Below, piece after piece: positions 52,115 through 61,511 of a stretch of DNA of 64,000 nucleotides (the first letter of the stretch is position 1; each line of letters opens with the position of its first letter). Under the pieces are notes generated by a model. That model was not told the origin of the DNA. It searched no databases and saw nothing but the letters and a program-made list of their open reading frames with translations. A program made the position numbers and the translations under genes. This stretch comes from CAWBRY01 sp963791295 (lineage in GTDB: Bacteria > Bacteroidota > Bacteroidia > Chitinophagales > Chitinophagaceae). The stretch spans positions 496,001-560,000 of the forward strand of contig CAWBRY010000001.1 in the NCBI GenBank assembly GCA_963791295.1. The letters run 5' to 3'.

Positions 52115-52155
52115 TCAAAGTAATTATATTTACAATAATAAAAGGGAACAGCAAA

Positions 52156-53874
52156 ATGAAGAAAATTACAATCACACTTTTAGTTTCCGGATTATTATTT
52201 TCCGCAGGCTTAAAAGCACAGACATTACAAGAAGGCATTAACCACTTGAACGCAGACCGGTTTAAGAGTGCCGTTGCCGTCTTTGAAAAATTACTTGCCA
52301 CCAATCCGAACAATATTGATGCAACATATTGGTTAGGGCAGACGTATTTTGATATGGATGATAATGCGAGCGCGCGGAAATTGTATGATAAGGCGCTGAC
52401 GGCAAATGGCAACGCCCCTTTGCTGCTGGTTGGTGCAGGACATGCAGATCTGCTGGAAAATAAGACTGCAGAAGCCCGTCAACGCTTCGACGCAGCACTA
52501 TTGGCAAGCCGGGGAAAAAAAGGCGATGATCCTAACGTTCTTACTGCGATCGGCCGCGCCAATGTCGATGCTAAAGCAGGTGACTTCATGTATGCGATAG
52601 AAAAGTTGGAGGCTGCAGTAGCAAGGGATGGAAATAATCCGGAAACATTAATGCAGTTAGGGAATGCTTATCGCAAGGCCAGACCCGGCGAGGGAGGTGG
52701 AAAGGCCTTCGAAAATTATAAGAGAGCCCTGGAGGTGAAACCGGATTTTGCTGTTGCCGATATTCGCCTCGCTAAATTATTTGAATCTCAAAAAAATTGG
52801 GAGTTAGTGTTACAATATTTAAATGATGCTATTGCCCGTGATCCGAAATTTGCGCCTGCTTACTACGAATTATTTTATTATTATTTCTTCCGCGAGAAAT
52901 ATCCGGAAGCAGAGGAACAGCTCAAGAAATATGTAGCCGTTGCCGACGACCTGGTTGCGAACGACTACCTGTATGCGCAATTGTGCTATGGTCATAAAGA
53001 TTATGATTGTGCAATCACCAAAGCCCAGAGCGTCGCGAGTACGATGGGCGCTGCCACCAAACCCAAGGTATTTAAGTTATTGTCTTATTCGTATTTTGAT
53101 AAAGGAGATCTCACTACTGCACAGAAATATCTCAACGATTATTTTGCCAAGGAAAAACCTGACCAGGTAATTGGAAAGGATTATGAACTTCAGGCAAGCA
53201 TTTCGCTCAAGACAAACGGTAACATCGACACTTTCAAGTCTGCAATCATTAAAGGAGTGTCATTAGATACAGTCATGACCTCAAAAATAGAAACTCTGAA
53301 AAAATATGCAGATACGCTAAAATCAAGAGGCGATAGTCTCAGCCGGCTTGCCGAAGGTGACCTCAGAATGGAAGTGATCAAGTTAAAGCCAACGCCCAGC
53401 CAGAGAGATTATTTCGATGCGGGGCTTGCCTATTACCAGGGAAAAAATTACACAAAGTCGGATAGCCTGTTTACCATATATACACAGAAATGGCCCGATG
53501 AAACTTTCGGCTGGCAATGGAAATTTAATAATCAGCGAGCGCAGGATACAAGCATGGCACTGGGACTGGCGGTTCCGCACGCCTTGAAATACCTGGAGGT
53601 CCTTGAAAAGGATACGGCAAAAAATAAGAGCGGCATATTACAGGTGGCGGGTTACCTGGCGCAGTATTACGCCAACATCGCTAAAGAGAAGGATAAGGCT
53701 CTCGAATATCTCCAGAAAATGCTGGCTCTGGATCCGACCAATGCAGATATTCAAAAGTATATTGATGCGATGAAAAAACCGGCAAAACCAGCGAAGAGTG
53801 GTGGAACGAATCCTGGTCCAACGTCAAAACCTGAGCTGCCCAAGGTGAAAAATCATGCAACAGTGAGGAAGTAA
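52156..53874 (+). CDS. Exported TPR-repeat protein
   Basis: 572 residues. A signal peptide (to about 22, SAGLKAQ) is followed by at least eight tetratricopeptide-type repeats, e.g. AVFEKLLATNPNNIDATYWLGQTYF, ALEVKPDFAVADIRLAKLF and YLQKMLALDPTNADIQKYI. The C-terminus is a Lys/Pro-rich tail (KKPAKPAKSGG). TPR proteins serve as scaffolds; this one may act at the outer membrane or periplasm with the PstS-like protein. A strong terminator follows. Confidence 0.8.
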   Translation: MKKITITLLVSGLLFSAGLKAQTLQEGINHLNADRFKSAVAVFEKLLATNPNNIDATYWLGQTYFDMDDNASARKLYDKALTANGNAPLLLVGAGHADLLENKTAEARQRFDAALLASRGKKGDDPNVLTAIGRANVDAKAGDFMYAIEKLEAAVARDGNNPETLMQLGNAYRKARPGEGGGKAFENYKRALEVKPDFAVADIRLAKLFESQKNWELVLQYLNDAIARDPKFAPAYYELFYYYFFREKYPEAEEQLKKYVAVADDLVANDYLYAQLCYGHKDYDCAITKAQSVASTMGAATKPKVFKLLSYSYFDKGDLTTAQKYLNDYFAKEKPDQVIGKDYELQASISLKTNGNIDTFKSAIIKGVSLDTVMTSKIETLKKYADTLKSRGDSLSRLAEGDLRMEVIKLKPTPSQRDYFDAGLAYYQGKNYTKSDSLFTIYTQKWPDETFGWQWKFNNQRAQDTSMALGLAVPHALKYLEVLEKDTAKNKSGILQVAGYLAQYYANIAKEKDKALEYLQKMLALDPTNADIQKYIDAMKKPAKPAKSGGTNPGPTSKPELPKVKNHATVRK

Positions 53875-53904
53875 ATACCTAATAATCTTATCATATAATC
53901 GAAT

Positions 53905-53934
53905 CCCCCGACAACAGTCGGGGGACTTTTTTTT
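53905..53934 (+). terminator. Rho-independent terminator after the TPR gene
   Basis: CCCCCGAC pairs with GTCGGGGG over a 4-base AACA loop (53905-53924), then AC and a run of eight T (53927-53934). It separates the upstream group from the nuo operon. Confidence 0.88.
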
Positions 53935-53993
53935 GATGATTATTATCTAATTACACCACTTTTTTTAATTCAGGTAAATTCGGGTCACCGCCT

Positions 53994-54001
53994 TATTTTT
54001 G
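53994..54001 (+). promoter_or_regulatory. Probable -7 box of the nuo operon promoter
   Basis: TATTTTTG is an exact TAnnTTTG match, 20 bases before the nuoA ATG. No clear TTTG is seen 20 bases upstream, so this is moderate evidence. Confidence 0.4.
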
Positions 54002-54021
54002 CTTTAGGGCGACTTAAACTG

Positions 54022-54417
54022 ATGATTCATTTACTTCAAACCGACGTGAACATCGCAGACTCTGGCTCTTACATGCCGGTGGTTCTACAAATAATCTTTG
54101 CTGTTGGCCTGGTCGTTTTCTTGATGGTTATTACACATTTGCTTGGGCCCCGGCGCATTACAACCGATAAACTGCAGAATTTTGCCAGCGGAATCGCCTC
54201 ACATGGCGATGCGAGGCAGCCCATGGCAATAAAATACTTTTTGACTGCCATTTTGTTTGTCTTGTTCGATGTAGAAGTGATCTTTTTTTATCCTTATGCA
54301 GTGAACTTTAGGGGATTGGGGTGGAATGGTTTTTGGGCTGTAATGATGTTTGTTGGATTTTTCCTTTGTGGCTTCATATATATTGTAAAAAAGAAGGCTT
54401 TGAAATGGGAAGAATGA
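54022..54417 (+). CDS. nuoA: NADH-quinone oxidoreductase subunit A
   Basis: A 131-residue membrane subunit with three hydrophobic segments. The conserved loop (DKLQNFASGIASHGDARQPMAIKYFL) and FVLFDVEVIFFYPYAV are typical of NuoA. It opens the complex I operon. The window shows nuoA to nuoL in the standard order with one extra gene between nuoE and nuoF. Confidence 0.93.
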   Translation: MIHLLQTDVNIADSGSYMPVVLQIIFAVGLVVFLMVITHLLGPRRITTDKLQNFASGIASHGDARQPMAIKYFLTAILFVLFDVEVIFFYPYAVNFRGLGWNGFWAVMMFVGFFLCGFIYIVKKKALKWEE

Positions 54418-54470
54418 CAACTCTCCCTGGGAAATGGTGTTATAGATGTGTGGATTAAAATGATATAATC

Positions 54471-55055
54471 ATGGCTCGACCTGTCGCATATAATTTAGTA
54501 AATAAACCCCTCGAATCGGATATCAGCATGGCCGAAATGCCGGAGGGAAGTCAGGGTGAAGGATTTTTTGCCACATCTCTGAACAAGGTCATCGGCCTTG
54601 CAAAAAAGAATTCCATTTGGCCCCTGCCGTTTGCCACCTCGTGCTGCGGTATCGAGTTTATGGCCCTCATGGGATCACATTATGACCTCGGCAGGTTTGG
54701 TTCGGAAAGAGTTGGATTTTCTCCGCGCCAATGTGATCTGTTAATGGTGATGGGAACAATTGCAAAAAAAATGGGTCCTGTTGTAAAACAGGTTTATCTG
54801 CAGATGGCTGAACCGCGTTGGGTATTAGCTATGGGTGCCTGTGCATCCAGTGGTGGCATTTTTGATAGTTACAGTGTATTGCAGGGAATTGATCAGGTGA
54901 TTCCGGTCGACGTTTATATACCTGGTTGTCCACCCCGGCCTGAAGCAATTATAGATGGTGTGCTGCTTATCCAGGAGCTGGTAGGTAAGGAAAGTTTGAG
55001 GAGAAGAAATAGTGAAAGATACAAGGGGTTATTGGAGAGTTACGGAATTCAATGA
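54471..55055 (+). CDS. nuoB: NADH-quinone oxidoreductase subunit B
   Basis: 194 residues carrying the N2 Fe-S cluster ligands: the tandem CC in TSCCGIEFM-like SCCGIEFMAL, CASSGG and PGCPPRPEA. It couples electron transfer to quinone reduction in the peripheral arm. The adjacent nuoC frame follows directly. Confidence 0.96.
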   Translation: MARPVAYNLVNKPLESDISMAEMPEGSQGEGFFATSLNKVIGLAKKNSIWPLPFATSCCGIEFMALMGSHYDLGRFGSERVGFSPRQCDLLMVMGTIAKKMGPVVKQVYLQMAEPRWVLAMGACASSGGIFDSYSVLQGIDQVIPVDVYIPGCPPRPEAIIDGVLLIQELVGKESLRRRNSERYKGLLESYGIQ

Positions 55056-55124
55056 TTGGGATCGTTACCGGCGCCGAATCAGGAAACACTTCTGCGCTGT
55101 CTTAATATATGCAGCCAATCCACC

Positions 55125-55649
55125 ATGCTAATGGCATTAACCGTCGAACATATCAAACAAAGGCTTACCGAAAAATTTGGGGACCAGGTTACGGGATTTG
55201 AAGAATCCTATGGAATGTTTGTCTTCGAAGCACCCAAAGAACTCAATCTCAAAGTGCTGAATTTTTTATACGATGATGAGGAACTAAAATTTCGTTTTCT
55301 GACCACACTCTGTGCTGTTCATTATCCGGAAAACAAAGGCAAAGAGCTTGCCCTGGTTTATCATTTACACAATCTTGTAGATAATGTTCGGATCCGCTTC
55401 AAAGTGTATACTGATATTAACCAGCCAGATATTTATACTGCCACGGGTTTGTTTTCTGCAGCCAACTGGATGGAGCGCGAGACCTATGATTTTTATGGAG
55501 TAAATTTTGTTGGCCATCCGAATCTAAAACGAATATTGAATGTGGATGAAATGGATTATTTCCCGATGCGAAAAGAATATCCATTGGAAGAAGCCACCAG
55601 GATTGATAAGGACGATGAGATGTTTGGCCGTGGCGGGACTGTGATTTAA
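55125..55649 (+). CDS. nuoC: NADH-quinone oxidoreductase subunit C
   Basis: About 174 residues. The usual NuoC core is present (FRFLTTLCAVHYPENKGKELALVYHL, NWMERETYDFYGVNFVGHPNLKRIL). The start is uncertain: an in-frame TTG at 55056 directly follows nuoB but encodes an odd prefix; ATG codons at 55125 and 55131 are preferred (the latter gives MALTVEHIKQRL). Not fused to nuoD, unlike in E. coli. Confidence 0.92.
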   Translation: MLMALTVEHIKQRLTEKFGDQVTGFEESYGMFVFEAPKELNLKVLNFLYDDEELKFRFLTTLCAVHYPENKGKELALVYHLHNLVDNVRIRFKVYTDINQPDIYTATGLFSAANWMERETYDFYGVNFVGHPNLKRILNVDEMDYFPMRKEYPLEEATRIDKDDEMFGRGGTVI

Positions 55650-55682
55650 TGATCAAATGATTGTCTAAGATATAATGGTTAT

Positions 55683-56903
55683 ATGTCGGAGCATATAAAA
55701 CTACCTGAGGGGAGTATTGAGAAGACCACATCAACGCTGAATCTGGGGCCAACACACCCGGCTACGCATGGCGTGTTTCAGAATATACTGGAGTTGGATG
55801 GAGAAAAAATTGTTTCTGCCGACCAAACCATCGGATACATACATCGCGCATTTGAAAAAATTGCAGAGCGCCGCCCACTCTACCAAATCACCACGCTGAC
55901 CGACCGGATGAATTATTGCTCATCACCCATCAACAATATGGGCTGGCATCTTACCTGCGAGAAATTACTCGGCATCACTACACCCAAAAGAGTGGATTAT
56001 TTGCGGGTGATCATTATGGAACTGGCACGCATCTCAGACCACCTGATCTGCAATTCAATTGTGGGCGTAGATGCCGGTGCTTATACCGGGTTCTTATACC
56101 TGATGCAATACCGGGAACTCATCTACGAAATTTATGAGGAAATTTGCGGCTCACGATTAACCACTAATATCGGAAGGATTGGAGGGTTTGAAAGAGACTT
56201 CAATGACATCGCTTTTCAGAAACTGGAAAAATTCCTGAAAGAATATCCGCGCGTATTAAAGGAATTTGAGAACTTATTTCAACGCAACCGCATTTTCATG
56301 GACAGGACGATCGGCACCGGAGCTATCAGTGCTGAGCGGGCATTGAACTATGGATTTACCGGACCAAACCTGCGCGCGGCAGGAGTGGATTATGATGTTC
56401 GCATCCATACTCCCTATAGTAGCTACGAAGATTTCGATTTTATTATACCCGTGGGCACCACTGGCGATAATTACGATCGTTGGTTGGTCAGGGGACAGGA
56501 AATGTGGCAAAGCTTGAGTATAATTGAACAGGCATACCAGAAAGTGCAGGAATTTAAGGGAAAGGACGCGGAGGTCTTTCATGCAGATGTGCCTGAGTAT
56601 TATTTACCGGAGAAAGAAGACGTATATACAAAGATGGAAGCATTGATATGGCATTTTAAGATCATCATGGGCGAGATCAAGATGCCAATTGGTGAAGTCT
56701 ATCTTTCTGTAGAAGGAGGTAATGGGGAACTGGGCTATTATCTGATCAGTGATGGAGGACGAACACCCTATCGTCTGCATTTCCGCAGACCTTGTTTTAT
56801 CTATTACCAGGCATTTGAGGAACTGACCAAAGGGTCGATGTTGAGTGACGCTATTATCACCATGAGTAGCTTAAATCTTATAGCTGGTGAAATGGATTCT
56901 TAG
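55683..56903 (+). CDS. nuoD: NADH-quinone oxidoreductase subunit D
   Basis: 406 residues of the 49-kDa subunit, which forms the quinone cavity with NuoB. Family motifs are NLGPTHPATHGVFQ, CEKLLGI, and FERDFNDIAF. The final residues DS fit the normal family end. Length is standard. Confidence 0.96.
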   Translation: MSEHIKLPEGSIEKTTSTLNLGPTHPATHGVFQNILELDGEKIVSADQTIGYIHRAFEKIAERRPLYQITTLTDRMNYCSSPINNMGWHLTCEKLLGITTPKRVDYLRVIIMELARISDHLICNSIVGVDAGAYTGFLYLMQYRELIYEIYEEICGSRLTTNIGRIGGFERDFNDIAFQKLEKFLKEYPRVLKEFENLFQRNRIFMDRTIGTGAISAERALNYGFTGPNLRAAGVDYDVRIHTPYSSYEDFDFIIPVGTTGDNYDRWLVRGQEMWQSLSIIEQAYQKVQEFKGKDAEVFHADVPEYYLPEKEDVYTKMEALIWHFKIIMGEIKMPIGEVYLSVEGGNGELGYYLISDGGRTPYRLHFRRPCFIYYQAFEELTKGSMLSDAIITMSSLNLIAGEMDS

Positions 56904-56949
56904 AATGCCTAACTTTTGAATAGTTGCGTGAATAAGCATATTGAATGAT

Positions 56950-57450
56950 ATGATACAGTTTTCGGAGGATAAATTAAAAGAAGTCGAGCGCATTATCGGT
57001 TTCTATCCGGCAGGAAAGCAAAGAAGTGCCGTCATTCCGGTCTTGCACCTGGCCCAAAGCGAATTTGGAGGTTGGCTGAGTGTAGAGACCATGGATTATG
57101 TGGCTTCCCTGCTTCAGCTTCAACCCATCGAAGTATATGAGGTGGCGACATTTTATAGCATGTATAATTTGAAGCCAGTGGGCAGATATATGTTTGAGGT
57201 TTGTCAAACTGGCCCTTGTATGTTGAACGGAAGTGATGCGATCATAAAACATATCACTGCCAGACTGGGTATTCGTCCCGGTGAGACCACAGCCGACGGA
57301 ATGTTTACATTAAAAACCGTGGAGTGCTTGGCTGCCTGTGGCTATGCGCCGATGATGCAACTAGGAAAAACCTATCGCGAGCACTTGACGAAAGAAAAAG
57401 TGGACGCGATCATTGAAGAATGCCGGAAAAATGCAGCAGAAAAAAATTGA
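56950..57450 (+). CDS. nuoE: NADH-quinone oxidoreductase subunit E
   Basis: 166 residues from ATG 56950 (a TTG at 56941 adds three). The 2Fe-2S ligands are the Cys in CQTGPC near 89-94 and in CLAAC near 125-129. The 31-base overlap with the next gene is unusual within this operon. Confidence 0.94.
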   Translation: MIQFSEDKLKEVERIIGFYPAGKQRSAVIPVLHLAQSEFGGWLSVETMDYVASLLQLQPIEVYEVATFYSMYNLKPVGRYMFEVCQTGPCMLNGSDAIIKHITARLGIRPGETTADGMFTLKTVECLAACGYAPMMQLGKTYREHLTKEKVDAIIEECRKNAAEKN

Positions 57451-57863
57451 AACGATTTGTCATCATATTACTATTGCTCAATGCTGTTTTTGCACATGCG
57501 CAAACTGAGACCGAAAAATTGACGCGCGCGATGAAGGAGTTTCACGATGCGATGGCAAAGAGCAATATCAATGCGATCAACCAGCAAGCAGATGAAGGGC
57601 TATCCTATGGTCACAGTAATGGGATGGTCGAAACAAAAGCTGATATGATCAAGAATATTGAGACGGGTTTTATTAAATATAGTAGCATAAAAGAAGACAG
57701 CATTCAGGTAACTATTAATGAAAACCTCGCCAGTGTTCGATTTATTGCTGACATCGCCGTATCATTGAATGGAAAGTTTGGGGAGTACCATCTGAAAGTG
57801 CTTGAAGTTTGGGTGAAGAAGGGGGAGGGATGGTTGTTGTTTGCGAGACAGGCGGTGAAATAG
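57420..57863 (+). CDS. Exported NTF2-like (DUF4440) protein inside the nuo operon
   Basis: 147 residues with a signal peptide (about 1-27, RFVIILLLLNAVFAHAQ). The mature part has an NTF2-like cone layout (AMKEFHDAMAKSNINAINQ, SYGHSNGMVETKADMI, EYHLKVLEVWVKKG). It is not a complex I subunit. It overlaps the end of nuoE by 31 bases in another frame and is followed by a TAGATAC-type repeat before nuoF. Its role is unknown; a periplasmic binding or assembly role is only a possibility. Confidence 0.7.
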   Translation: MPEKCSRKKLKRFVIILLLLNAVFAHAQTETEKLTRAMKEFHDAMAKSNINAINQQADEGLSYGHSNGMVETKADMIKNIETGFIKYSSIKEDSIQVTINENLASVRFIADIAVSLNGKFGEYHLKVLEVWVKKGEGWLLFARQAVK

Positions 57864-57894
57864 ATACCAGATGCTGGATATTAGATACTAGATT
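57861..57894 (+). repeat. TAGATACCAGATGCTGG-type repeat before nuoF
   Basis: Begins with the TAG stop codon of the NTF2-like gene and contains TAGATACCAGATGCTGG and TAGATACTAG. It is related to the runs at 23201 and 62555. Confidence 0.65.
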
Positions 57895-57897
57895 TTT

Positions 57898-59250
57898 ATG
57901 GGGCGGAAATTATTATTAGAAAAAATTGGGGTGGAGAATATTCGTAGTTACGAAGTATACCGTCGTGAAGGGGGCTATCGAAGCGTGGAAAAAGCGATCA
58001 AAATGGCTCCTGCCGAGGTGGTGGAGGAGGTTAAAAAGAGTGGCTTGCGCGGTCGTGGTGGTGCGGGCTTTCCTACAGGAATGAAATGGGGGTTTTTAGC
58101 CAAGCCGGAAGGGGTGCCTCGTTACCTGGTCTGCAATGCCGATGAAAGTGAACCGGGTACTTTTAAGGATAGGTACTTAATGGAGTTTATTCCTCACCTG
58201 CTAATTGAAGGACTCATCGTATCATCTTATGCGATTGGCTCCAATCGCACCTATATATATATTCGCGGCGAATTCAAATGGATCGTGGATATCCTGGAAC
58301 AGGCCATTGCAGAAGCAAAAAACAATGGTTGGCTCGGAAAGAATATATCGGGCAGCGGGTTCGACTGTGAGATATATGTCCAGTCGGGTGCTGGTGCATA
58401 TATATGTGGTGAGGAGACCGCGCTGCTGGAAAGCCTGGAAGGGAAGAGAGGTAATCCGAGGATCAAACCTCCATTTCCTGCGGTGAAAGGACTATGGGAT
58501 TGCCCTACCGTGGTGAACAATGTCGAAACGATTGCTGCAGTAGTTCCGATCATCAATGAAGGTGGATTGGAATATGCAAAGATCGGAATGGGCAAATCGA
58601 CTGGTACCAAGTTGATATCTTCCTGCGGCAATATTAAGAAGCCCGGAGTGTATGAGATTGACATGACCATTTCGGTGGAGGAGTTTATCTATAGTGATGA
58701 ATATTGTGGAGGAATTCCTAATGGCAGAAAATTAAAGGCCTGCATACCAGGAGGGTCATCGGTGCCGATACTTCCGGCCAATCTTTTATTGAAGACGGCG
58801 AAAGGAGAGAGCAGGATGATGAATTATGAAAGCCTGGCTGATGGAGGTTTTCAAACGGGCTCGATGATGGGCTCGGGAGGATTTATTGTAATGGATGAAG
58901 ACCAGTGTGTGGTTCGTCATACCTATACGCTGGCGCGGTTCTATCGTCATGAAAGTTGTGGACAATGTTCACCTTGCCGCGAAGGAACGGGTTGGATGGA
59001 AAAGATCTTATTGAACATAGACGAGGGCAAAGGAAAGATGAGTGATATAGATCTATTATGGGATATTCAGCGAAAAATTGAAGGCAATACTATTTGTCCT
59101 TTGGGAGATGCGGCGGCCTGGCCGGTAGCAGCGGCGATCCGACATTTCCGGGATGAATTTGAATGGCACATTATGAACCCAGAGGAATGCATAAGGAGAA
59201 ATTATGGTTTAGCGAATTATGCATCCCCGCTTAAAGAATTGGTAAAATAA
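57898..59250 (+). CDS. nuoF: NADH-quinone oxidoreductase subunit F
   Basis: 450 residues of the NADH-binding subunit. The FMN/NADH region is GRGGAGFPTGMKW near 50-62 and GAYICGEETALL near 168. The 4Fe-4S (N3) ligands are in ESCGQCSPCREG and a later Cys in TICPLGDA. It takes electrons from NADH to FMN. The next gene starts directly after its stop. Confidence 0.96.
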   Translation: MGRKLLLEKIGVENIRSYEVYRREGGYRSVEKAIKMAPAEVVEEVKKSGLRGRGGAGFPTGMKWGFLAKPEGVPRYLVCNADESEPGTFKDRYLMEFIPHLLIEGLIVSSYAIGSNRTYIYIRGEFKWIVDILEQAIAEAKNNGWLGKNISGSGFDCEIYVQSGAGAYICGEETALLESLEGKRGNPRIKPPFPAVKGLWDCPTVVNNVETIAAVVPIINEGGLEYAKIGMGKSTGTKLISSCGNIKKPGVYEIDMTISVEEFIYSDEYCGGIPNGRKLKACIPGGSSVPILPANLLLKTAKGESRMMNYESLADGGFQTGSMMGSGGFIVMDEDQCVVRHTYTLARFYRHESCGQCSPCREGTGWMEKILLNIDEGKGKMSDIDLLWDIQRKIEGNTICPLGDAAAWPVAAAIRHFRDEFEWHIMNPEECIRRNYGLANYASPLKELVK

Positions 59251-60372
59251 ATGCCGGAAGAAAAGAAAAATTTTAAGATCACTATCGACAACATTACCAT
59301 CGAGGTGCCGCCGGGCACTACGGTGTTGAATGCTGCCCGGCTAATTGGTGGCGAAGTCGCTCCCCCTGCGATGTGCTATTACAGCAAATTGCAAGGCAGT
59401 GGAGGCAAGTGTCGGACCTGCCTGGTAGAAGTAGCAGCTGGTTCCACAGCTGATCCGAGGCCCATGCCTAAGTTAGTCGCCTCCTGCCGTACAAATGTTA
59501 TGGATGGGATGGTGGTCAAGAATATTACCAGTGAAAAAGTATTGGAAGCAAGAGCGGGAGTAGTTGAGTTTTTGTTGATCAACCATCCGCTGGATTGCCC
59601 GATCTGCGACCAGGCTGGAGAGTGTTCTTTGCAAGACCTCGGTTATGACCACGGCAGGGAAGGCACGAGATATCAATTTCATCGCCGGACATTTGAGAAA
59701 GAAAATATCGGCCCGTACATACAACTTCACATGACAAGATGTATTCTCTGCTATCGTTGCACTTATGTTGCCGACCAGTTGACCAATCAACGTGTTCATG
59801 GCATCCTGGATAGAGGGGATCATGCCGAGATCTCCACCTATATTTCCAAGGCTATTGAAAATGACTTTAGCGGAAACATGATCGATGTATGTCCTGTAGG
59901 TGCGCTAACCGATAAAACCTTTCGCTTTAAGAATCGTGTCTGGTTTACCAAACCAATGGATGCTCACCGTGACTGTCCCATTTGCTGCGGAAAAGTAACG
60001 ATATGGAATCGGGGTGATGAAGTTTTGCGGGTTACTTCCCGAAAGGATCAATGGGGCGAGGTCCAAAGCTTTGACGGCAAACCCGGTTGGATTTGCAATA
60101 CCTGCCGATACGATAAGAAAAATATTAAAGATTGGGTAGTGGAAGGTCCTACAGAAATAAGCCGGCACTCAGTGATTTCGCAAGGACACTATGAAAAAAT
60201 GGTGATACCCAAAGAAACTATTGCGACCGTGATGGGCGGAAGAGATCCGAAATTGCTCATGGATATCCATAGCATCAGTGATGTAAATAGTGTTGACATT
60301 AGTGAGCTGCCGGGGCCCATCACATCCGAGAACTTCAATCCGAAACATGACGATGTAACTGACAAAAATTAG
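59251..60372 (+). CDS. nuoG: NADH-quinone oxidoreductase subunit G, short form
   Basis: 373 residues. The 2Fe-2S domain (GGKCRTCLVEV and CYYSKLQGSGG), the 4Fe-4S domain (CPICDQAGECSLQDLG) and a further cysteine cluster (CILCYRCTYVAD) are present. The long molybdopterin-like C-terminal domain of E. coli NuoG (about 900 residues) is absent. The frame is clean, so this looks like a genuinely short form, which is common in Bacteroidota, not a truncation. Confidence 0.9.
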   Translation: MPEEKKNFKITIDNITIEVPPGTTVLNAARLIGGEVAPPAMCYYSKLQGSGGKCRTCLVEVAAGSTADPRPMPKLVASCRTNVMDGMVVKNITSEKVLEARAGVVEFLLINHPLDCPICDQAGECSLQDLGYDHGREGTRYQFHRRTFEKENIGPYIQLHMTRCILCYRCTYVADQLTNQRVHGILDRGDHAEISTYISKAIENDFSGNMIDVCPVGALTDKTFRFKNRVWFTKPMDAHRDCPICCGKVTIWNRGDEVLRVTSRKDQWGEVQSFDGKPGWICNTCRYDKKNIKDWVVEGPTEISRHSVISQGHYEKMVIPKETIATVMGGRDPKLLMDIHSISDVNSVDISELPGPITSENFNPKHDDVTDKN

Positions 60373-60394
60373 CTGATTCTTTAGAGACAACAAT

Positions 60395-61453
60395 ATGGTG
60401 CTACTCCAACTTGATTGGTGGCTTATCCTGGAAAAATCCCTGCTGGTCGCAGTTATAATTTCCATTTCGCTGGTGATTGCCATGTATACGACCTACGCGG
60501 AAAGAAAGGTTGCTGCCTGGCTGCAGGATAGGCACGGCCCGAATCGGGCAGGGCCTTTTGGAATCTTGCAACCATTAGCGGATGGAGGAAAACTTTTTTT
60601 CAAAGAGGAGATTATTCCCCTGGCCTCCTCCAAATTTTTATTCGTTTTAGGCCCCTGCCTGACTATGATCACTGCTTTGCTTACCAGTGCAGTCATACCT
60701 TGGGGTGGAACGCTGCATATCTTCAACAGGGATGTACCACTGCAAATCGCCGACATCAATATTGGCATCCTCTACATATTTGGTGTTGTCAGTTTGGGAG
60801 TTTATGGTATTATGATTGGAGGATGGGCTTCCAACAATAAGTTTTCTCTCCTGGCCGCTATCCGTGGCGCATCGCAAATGATCTCCTACGAATTGGCGAT
60901 GGGCCTGGCGCTCATTGCGGTGCTGATGATGACGGGTTCACTCCAGATGAGTCATATCATTCAAAATCAGGTGGGAGGAAATAACATCTGGCATATATTT
61001 CTTCAGCCATTGGGATTCCTTTTGTTTTTTACCTGTGCGTTGGCTGAATGCAACCGAACACCGTTTGACCTTCCGGAAGCTGAAAACGAATTGAATTTCG
61101 GTTACCACCAGGAGTATTCGTCTATGAAGTTGGGATTTTATCTATTCGCCGAGTACATTAATATGTTCCTGAGCAGTGCGGTCATGGCCACTCTGTTTTT
61201 TGGTGGCTATGATATATTACCCTTTGTCGATGAATCCAAGTGGGGATTGAGCTCTAACTTATTGACGATCCTGGGTTCGGCCGTGCTAATGGGAAAGATC
61301 TTTTTCTTCCTGTTTGTATTTATCTGGATCCGTTGGACCATTCCACGATTCCGGTTCGATCAATTGATGAACCTGGGTTGGAAGAAGTTGATACCGCTCG
61401 CGCTGTTCAACATGATCATAACGGCGGCAGTGATCCTATGGATGAAAAAATAG
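60395..61453 (+). CDS. nuoH: NADH-quinone oxidoreductase subunit H
   Basis: 352 residues with about eight membrane segments, linking the peripheral arm to the membrane arm. The typical E-R-K loop (YAERKVAAWLQDRHGPNRAGPFG) is near residues 33-55, with FDLPEAENELNFGYHQEYSSM later. Length is normal. Confidence 0.95.
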   Translation: MVLLQLDWWLILEKSLLVAVIISISLVIAMYTTYAERKVAAWLQDRHGPNRAGPFGILQPLADGGKLFFKEEIIPLASSKFLFVLGPCLTMITALLTSAVIPWGGTLHIFNRDVPLQIADINIGILYIFGVVSLGVYGIMIGGWASNNKFSLLAAIRGASQMISYELAMGLALIAVLMMTGSLQMSHIIQNQVGGNNIWHIFLQPLGFLLFFTCALAECNRTPFDLPEAENELNFGYHQEYSSMKLGFYLFAEYINMFLSSAVMATLFFGGYDILPFVDESKWGLSSNLLTILGSAVLMGKIFFFLFVFIWIRWTIPRFRFDQLMNLGWKKLIPLALFNMIITAAVILWMKK

Positions 61454-61511
61454 TATCAATAAATCGCAGGACTTAAATAATATATTTGTAGATAATAGAA
61501 AAAAGAAACAG

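Noticed and set aside
59251..60372. nuoG as a pseudogene
   Set aside because: Clean frame, all Fe-S motifs of the N-terminal part present, and short NuoG forms are known in this phylum.
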